Below are positions 57,315 through 64,000 of a stretch of DNA of 64,000 nt, in pieces. The DNA comes from Ectobius pallidus. Lineage: Eukaryota > Arthropoda > Insecta > Blattodea > Ectobiidae. The notes beneath the pieces were generated by a model. The model made no database searches. It was given only the letters and a program-made list of their open reading frames with translations, and was not told the origin of the DNA. Position 1 is the stretch's first letter. The number at the start of each line of letters is the position of its first letter. The stretch spans positions 87,579,432-87,643,431 of the forward strand of contig CAXKWD010000009.1 in the NCBI GenBank assembly GCA_964059195.1, written 5' to 3'. The position numbers and the translations under genes were made by a program.

Positions 57315-57690
57315 ATTAGGGGGCGGATTTCTATGACCTAAAAATAGGATATGTGCATGCATTTATGACTTAAAAAAACATTAAAATATGACGCATACAA
57401 TTTAAAATATGACTTTACCACTTACACATTGTGTATATTTTTTTTAAGTTTCATTACAATTCATTTTATTAAAATATAATGCCAATTATTTAAAATATCC
57501 GTAAATTCTCAAAAAGTATCATTATAATGCAAAATTTACAAAATATGATATGGAACTTCAAAATTTCTTTAATATGCACACAAATATGCCAAAAATATGA
57601 CCTAAATATGCATATTCATACTAAATATGCTACAATAGTTGAAAATTTCCTAAATATGCAGTTATATGCACAATAAAAGCCGGTCCATTT
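57315..57690 (+). repeat. AT-rich repeat dense in AAATATGAC / ATATGCA words
   Basis: AAAATATGAC, AATATGCA and related words recur more than ten times between GGGGCGGATTTCTATGAC and AAAGCCGGTCC. The ends are weakly inverted. Probably an old MITE related in style to the 33469-35136 element; no target duplication seen. Confidence 0.45.
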
Positions 57691-57699
57691 TTACCGGGA

Positions 57700-58285
57700 T
57701 GCTTGGAATCGGGTTTAAATTAGTTGGAAACCTGAAGTAATGCAAAGGGGAAAAATATGACATGTCATAGAAATGCTTCTAATGATCAAAACGAAATAAT
57801 ATTAGCCTATTAAGTTCTAACATCGTAGCTGGTTATTTGAATTTATTTAAACCCTGCCTCTTAAATTTCCACCATTCTTATTTCGTTTGGAACTTGTTAA
57901 AAATTCTTATTTACGAGATGACTGACATTTAAACGGATGGTTCCGTAATTCGACCTCTGACACCGGCAGCTTCTCTGACACAAAACTAACGTGTCCGATA
58001 GCTATGCATACGTATTAACCTGGTAGGGATTCTGTGTCTATAGATTGGTCACTAGGCCAAAGAAGTAGATACTGGTAAGATGCCAAATCACCTATAGAAA
58101 ACCTCGAGCTTTATGACGTCGGCATTCTTGGATGTATGCTCATTTCAAAGTGGCAGTTCTCAAAATGGAATTAATGGCCTGCTACAGTATAAAGATGCAG
58201 GGCTTATATAGACCATAATGCTTTGGACCAATTCGTTGTGATGCGACATATGCCTCTCTTGTAATAATAACCCTTCAGAGAATTC
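57700..58285. other. Non-coding, nothing recognised
   Basis: AT-rich with no long frame. Confidence 0.3.
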
Positions 58286-58289
58286 TAAA

Positions 58290-58620
58290 TATCTTTCAGA
58301 AAATGTTCCACATAAAAGTTTTAGCTATAGATATAAGGACCTCGTATGTAAAATTTAAAGAAATCGTTGGAGCTGTTTTCGAAAAAAAATCGCGAAAAAT
58401 GAAATTTTTTTCAAGAAGTAAAGTGATAGTAAATGTAAGAGAAAGTTGTTACCATTCTTTATGTCACAACCTCAGAAGATATCTAACCCAAAAGTAAAAT
58501 TTCATTTGGATACGATTTTTCGTTCTCGAACTATGCTGTTCACAGAGACTCGCGCTTGAAAGCTCGACATCGAATTTCAGGATCGAGCACAATGCTTCCT
58601 CTACCTATGTACTCGTACTA
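58290..58620 (+). repeat. Unnamed repeat, paired with 15590-15900
   Basis: Same ordered words as 15590-15900. The 64-residue frame at 58303 is interrupted in the other copy, so I do not call it a gene. Confidence 0.55.
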
Positions 58621-58632
58621 CCTAAAGTAATA

Positions 58633-58823
58633 CCTAAAGTAAAGTAAAGTGTTCCCTATTACAGGCATATGAAGGTGGTGAGGTTGTCAGCCTTACGCGC
58701 CGGCCGCCTTTACCCCCAGGATTGCTCTCGGTACTCATTTCTGTTAGAGGCTGAGTCGAACCCAGGGCCATAGTGCCACCAGAAGGATTAGGCCAATTGA
58801 AAAACTTCTATGAGCTCATCGGG
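58633..58823 (-). mobile_element. SINE-A copy 4, head-truncated, minus strand
   Basis: AAAGTAAAGTGTTCCCTATT to GAGCTCATCGG is the reverse complement of the SINE-A body. Imperfect target duplication ACTACCTAAAGTA / ACTACCTATAGTA. The box A/B head is missing. Confidence 0.85.
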
Positions 58824-58839
58824 ACTACCTATAGTATAG

Positions 58840-60140
58840 AAAGAAATAAACGGCAATTTCCAGTGAAGTCATTAACAGTAATACACACTACGTAATGGTA
58901 AAATGATTTACCTAATAAGTTAGTTGAAGGGTGAAAATGATCATGATAATTTTTTTCTATCTTCAAGAAATTTAAAATCGTATTGCCATCTGGCAAGGCA
59001 CTACCAAATGTAAGTACTTGGTTCTGAAAAGTAAAGAATTCCTTAAATAATTCACTATCCTATTGAATGTCGGGTGGAAACTAGGGGAAGGAAAGAGAAA
59101 TGTTGATACCGATTAGAAATGCTAATTTTGGTTATGTAAATCAAAATTGTGAGGTAAGTTAATACCATATAATATTAATTTGTATTTTCTTAACTCCTTA
59201 ATTTGAAATTGGTTTCAATTGTGCAATATTTGTGTAACAGACCTAGACTCATCTCCAAACTACTAAAACTGAATATTCCTTTCTTTTACCTCCATCACAC
59301 TTCAGTCAATAAATGTCGTTCAATGTACTTACTCAAGAACCAACTGGACTCACTTTAGCAAACTCCACTTACCTAGAATCAAAAGAAATTAGATATTAGA
59401 CAATTGCATCGTTTAAGAAAATTCATAGTTTACAATTAATAAAGTACTTTATTTCAAACTGGGTGGGCCAATCTATAACGCATTTAGTTTTTGCTATACT
59501 GAATGCTGCTATTTATAAAGTATATTTAAAAATGAATTGCCCAAACTGCTAGGATAGAATAAACTAAAACAATCATATTTTGTTATAAAGAACCAAGGAT
59601 GATTGATTACAATAACTCTAGGTCAATGAGAGTTGGGTTATCGACATTAATATGAACTTAGACGTACATTCATATGTTAGGACAAACCCTAGAGGCCAAG
59701 TAAAAAACTTGACTTTTTCTATGATTACTTTTCATGGAAGAAACGGCTTATGCAGCATTGGTCCAATGATACTATTTCCCCGCATAATTTTATTTGTATT
59801 ACTGCACAAGAAATTAAAGTACTATACCGTATATTTCCCGAGTCCTCTTAACATCCTGAAAGGCAGCGTTCATTGTTCGATGCTGCACTATTTGAACTTA
59901 TGGGATAACTGAAGTATTAAGAGTGGTTTTCTAATTTACTGGTCCTAGAAACTTGAAATATTACACATTTAATTAAAAGGTAAATTTAAACTAAAATTAA
60001 AAATGTTATTCTAAATGTCTCATTTTGTTTTTGAGTGATTAATTAATTTGATTTATTAATCATAATTGAAATCTATTTCTTCCTATAGGTATATGAACCT
60101 GAATTTCTTATATGTGAAATTCTTTCACGCTTGCTTTACA
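58840..60140. other. Non-coding, nothing recognised
   Basis: The 86-residue frame at 59652 has no domain. Confidence 0.3.
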
Positions 60141-60151
60141 CGTTGTCGTAT

Positions 60152-60480
60152 CATAGGCGTACCAAGGGGGGGTTTGAACCCCCCCCCCCCCCCATTGATT
60201 AAAAAAAGGAAAATTGTATAATTTTTTTAGTCTGTCCATAAATTACTTAATACAAATATAAAGCGTGGGAAGCTTAAAACTCGTTATTTTGAGTCTTAAT
60301 TTTTAAAATTTTCCGTGGGAGGACCCCCGGAAGCTTAAAACTCTTTATTTTACAGCTTAATTTTTAAAATTTTCCGGGGGAGGATCCCCGGACCCCCCTC
60401 TCCCTGGGGGGTATTCCATACCCCCCAGACCCCGCGGATGTTATAACCCCCCCCATATGGTCGGCCTGGTTACGCCTATG
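60152..60480 (+). mobile_element. hAT-type MITE (CATAGGCGTA ends), C-rich interior
   Basis: Starts CATAGGCGTACCAAGG and ends CCTGGTTACGCCTATG, imperfect inverted repeats. Perfect 8-bp target duplication TGTCGTAT at 60144-60151 and 60481-60488. Interior has long C runs and two copies of GAAGCTTAAAACTC. 329 bp. Confidence 0.9.
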
Positions 60481-60489
60481 TGTCGTATT

Positions 60490-63400
60490 GATTGTTTATA
60501 CTATTTGTTTAAAATATATATTTACCCAAAAAATGAAACATTTGACCTGGGGTTATACTACATATTTAAAAAAACCTAAGGTCTAGACAGAAAATCTGAT
60601 GCCATTTTATTGCACACATAGTAAAATTACTGTGAAACAGCTTCTATTTTCGTGGTAGAAGATACAGTCTGAATGTGGCAAAATAAATGCAAATAAAAGT
60701 TGAAAAACGGCGATTAAAGTTTGCATGCATTGGCACTGAGGTATAAAAATTGTGTCAGCAACACCTGTCCCATGCGTCCAAACGGCACAAAATTTTCAGG
60801 GTATGCTTGTACCAAAACGGTTAAATCAACACTTCTGTAGTTGGAGCAAATGATTGTGTAACAGACAGTAGTCTGGTGGTATGCTTCGGCTGGGGAGAGC
60901 CTGGGCTGGGCTGGGAACGTCACGAATTACAATTGTTTTGTTTTCCCTTCTCGACTGTGTTTTGTTTCTCCATTTGCAAACAAGTTATCAATGCATTCAT
61001 GCATTACTCATACGGAATTCTTTGAAGCTAATGAATATTTAACTGAAATACACACGATTCATGTTAATCCGAACAACACCAAGGAGTAATTCTCTTGGCT
61101 CTTCATCACGAATTCACGTTATTTATTCATCTGTTATTAAACAGAGCAGAAGAATCACGGGTACCTGTGAACTCTCTCATTTTTGGTATTGGTCAAGTGT
61201 TAAATAAAAATCCCCTCACGTAATTATAAAATGAATTTCAGGAGTGCCGAAATATTGCCACGAAGGAGCTACGTAGGCTGGATAAAAAATATTGGGCTAT
61301 CTCATTTTCTTCTGGTTACTGTCAAAGAATCATAGTGACAGAGGGCTCCAAATTGCTCTGAAGTATGCTGGAAATCCAACCAACATCTGACAAAAGCGAT
61401 TTGAACTTCCAGAAATTCACCGTGATTTTATAGATGTGTTGCCACTATTTTTTTTATCTAGCCAAAGTATTTGCCATGCATTCAAATCTAGGCATGGGAC
61501 TGTCGAATTTACGCACAAATAAATGTCATCGACCTGACCTGGGCTCAAACTCGCGAACTTCGAATCAACAAATCAGGCCGAACAATAAAAAATATAAAAC
61601 AAAATAATATGAAACGAAATGAAAGAAATAAAATAAAATAATCGTTAGTGAAATTACAGTCTATTATTTTTATAACATAACTTATATATTTCCTCAGAAA
61701 TAATACACTTGCGTGTTTTGCTATGCAACACTTTCTTGGATGGGTATTTTTCGTTTACATGCTCTCGCGATAATTGATGTGTAATGCTTTATACCAAAGC
61801 CTAATAATTTCCTCGTAGGCTTAACTAAAGTATAAAATTCAATAAAACCATATGCAGGTAATTTTAGTGGTAATTGTGACAATAAATGGCCAACTGTACT
61901 TAGAAAAATACACAAAACATAAAAATGCAATGAACTTTGTTTTAATCTGTCCCCATATAGCACGAGAAAAGATAAACCAAACATTCACAGAGCACCTGAC
62001 AGAATGAATTTTCTACGAACAAAAGCAGATAGACAATTAGGCCTACAGATTATAGTACACTACACAAGATTATGCCTTTTATAAAAATAATCAAAAATGA
62101 AAAAAAAACTTACATGCGTAATGTGTGTGTCACTATAGAGTGGAGTCAGCAAAAAACACTAATCACAATATTCCATTATAAACCAACTAAAAAATCCGAA
62201 AGCCTGCTGTCGCCATGAGACGTATTCGTCATTATTGCTAAGAAATTATTATGAATAACTAAACAAGCAATTACATAGAAATCCTAGCTCTGGTAATAAG
62301 TGTTGCTCTAGTTAAATCCTAGAATATCACTTTTGATACAAGAATCATAAAATGTCGGGCATTTCTCTGAAGCCACGGCTCATTTATTCTTTAATGTACA
62401 ATTTACTGGACAGAAAGGTCAAAGGAGCTTACACCTCTACCGCCTTCCTCACACCGTTAACTCAGCCGAATTACCCGGAACACACACACACAGTCCCACT
62501 CATAACAGTTTTACGGCTCATATAGTAGGTTTAGTTGGAATATGATCCGGTTATGTCTCGGAAACCTTCTCATTTTGTGGTTTCCCAAACTAAATTAGAA
62601 CTAGCATACATCTCCCAATGTCTCCCGTGAAAGGTAAAACTGAATGTTTCGTACCAACACACCTTAAAAGAGAGACGTGAAATTTGAATCTCACAATTTT
62701 ACATGCTGCATATGCCCTTCCCTTAGTAAACATAACATAGTACAAATTTAATTGCATGTGGTTTAATAGTTTTATTATTTGACAACAGACGTTTTAAAAA
62801 TATACATGAAAGGTTTCACTATTTGTTCTCTGATAAGTTTTATAAAATGATGTACAAGGAATTTCTAATTTAAGCTAAGAAATACGTAAGTTCGGAGAGT
62901 GTACATATTTTCATAATTATTTTTTAAAATAAAACACAACTAGGAACCAATAAATTATTAATTTTTTAATTCGTTAGGCCTAAGTAATTTTAAAAATGAA
63001 GCACAGTTTTGTTTGCTGAGTTCTACAGTAAATTAATTAATTTAATATTAAGAATGGATGTCTTCCGACTTTCCTTATAGAGGAAAAAGCATGATTAACA
63101 ATATGGTTTAACACGTAGAAATAATAACAACAAATGAGAAAAAAAGTAATTAAATGAAAAGGAGAAAAAAAAATAAAGCAACAGATATGTCACAGAAATA
63201 GCCACAAGAAGTTATCAGTGCCGAGTGAGTACAGATGGTTCTGCAAAATGGAAATCGAACCTTTGAGAGCAGTAATTAAGAAGTCTCTGATGAAAGTGGC
63301 CTTGAGCTTCAACCTATTACAAAATTAACACAGGTGCTTGACATTTTTAGAAGTCAATCCACGCTCATATCTAAAATTCTTCCAACAAATATGAGAAAGT

Positions 63401-63605
63401 GGATTTACAAGTTTTATGCAAGGATACTTACGGGGGGGGGGGGGACATATACAGTAGCTTTCGATGCTGAAAAATAAGTGAAGTTCATTATTTTTTTCTC
63501 AGCAATGAATTATCCTGTAGCCTTGTAATCTGGCATGCTCTATATTGACTAGTTCTACAATTGCATACTGTTTTCAGAATTAATTTAACTGTTACAGTTA
63601 CGGGT
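60490..63605. other. Non-coding; SINE-like tRNA box near 61535, no gene seen
   Basis: Frames at 60714-60923 and 61721-61984 (minus) show no domain I know. A minus-strand tRNA-like box (AGTTTGAGCCCAGGTCAGG) is at 61537-61555. Homopolymer G at 63434-63447. Confidence 0.35.
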
Positions 63606-63610
63606 AATTA

Positions 63611-63998
63611 TCATTACAAAATGGCAGTCAAATTTTGTGCACTGAAGTGCCGTTTCCCTCATGACTCAAACATTTATTAACAAATTGCAGTGAAATTTTG
63701 CATGCGAGTATATTTGATATTACTGAACAACACTATCTAGAATCATTGGTGTAACTTTAATAGTGCTTTTTTTTTTTTTTTTAATATTTCTGATGTAAAA
63801 ATTTGTAAAAAAAATAACAAGTGATGAATTATTTTTTTAAAATATTTATACTGCAGATAATCAAAAGATTCTAGATTAGGCTATGTTGATGTTTACAAAT
63901 AGATAGAAAAAATAATCACTCAGAAATATTGGTATTTATGAAAATTATCAGGGAAACGGCATTTCAGTGCACAAAATTTGGCTGCCCTTTTGTAATGA
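63611..63998 (+). mobile_element. MITE with about 48-bp inverted repeats at window end
   Basis: TCATTACAAAATGGCAGTCA followed by AATTTTGTGCACTGAAGTGC and CGTTTCCC at 63611-63658 recurs inverted at 63951-63998 with three changes. About 388 bp, no coding capacity. The right flank is cut by the window, so no target duplication can be checked. Confidence 0.8.
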
Positions 63999-64000
63999 CC

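Overview
This is eukaryotic, gene-poor, AT-rich DNA that looks like an arthropod, most likely a large-genome hemimetabolous insect. The evidence is degenerate TTAGG (insect telomere-type) runs, a copia retrotransposon with a copia-type internal tRNA-iMet primer site, P-like THAP elements, arthropod-style TATA/initiator promoter spacing, introns of 89-99 bp, and several high-copy tRNA-derived SINEs. I infer cockroach/termite-like from the SINE style; the order is not proven. There are no bacterial features, operons or CRISPR arrays.

Layout. 1-1562: a near-perfect foldback palindrome whose arms end in 30/31-bp tandem repeats. 1663-2220: a KRBA2/integrase-like N-terminal fragment running into a 19-bp minisatellite. 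4747-6402: the one convincing host-type gene, on the minus strand, with TATA box, initiator, three exons joined in frame and a poly(A) signal; it encodes a 177-residue Cys-rich protein I do not recognise. 7675-8530: tandem repeats dense in CRE, GC-box and ETS-like motifs. 8721-10099: a DNA transposon with 34-bp perfect inverted repeats and a decayed gene of an uncharacterised insect family. 10.3-17.5 kb: nested SINEs, hAT-type MITEs and other repeats.

17801-24529: six head-to-tail copies (period 1117 bp) of a THAP-exon-carrying, P-element-like unit, the whole array bounded by a single target-site duplication. 24.6-45 kb: SINEs, five-plus MITEs, two unrelated 43-bp minisatellites, three tandem copies of a retroelement-like repeat (36966-38874), and possibly one terminal exon of an unknown membrane protein (32821-33070, minus). 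45218-48956: a 3.7-kb 30-bp megasatellite with long open frames on both strands. 50542-53137: a young internally deleted copia element on the minus strand (LTRs 201 bp with 1 difference, TSD CTATT). 53-64 kb: further repeats, a hAT-type MITE with perfect 8-bp TSD, and a MITE ending at the window edge.

The window is therefore mainly a record of nested mobile-element activity. The items most worth follow-up are the 1117-bp P-like array, the three-exon orphan gene, and the megasatellite. All calls are from reading the sequence; no searches were run.
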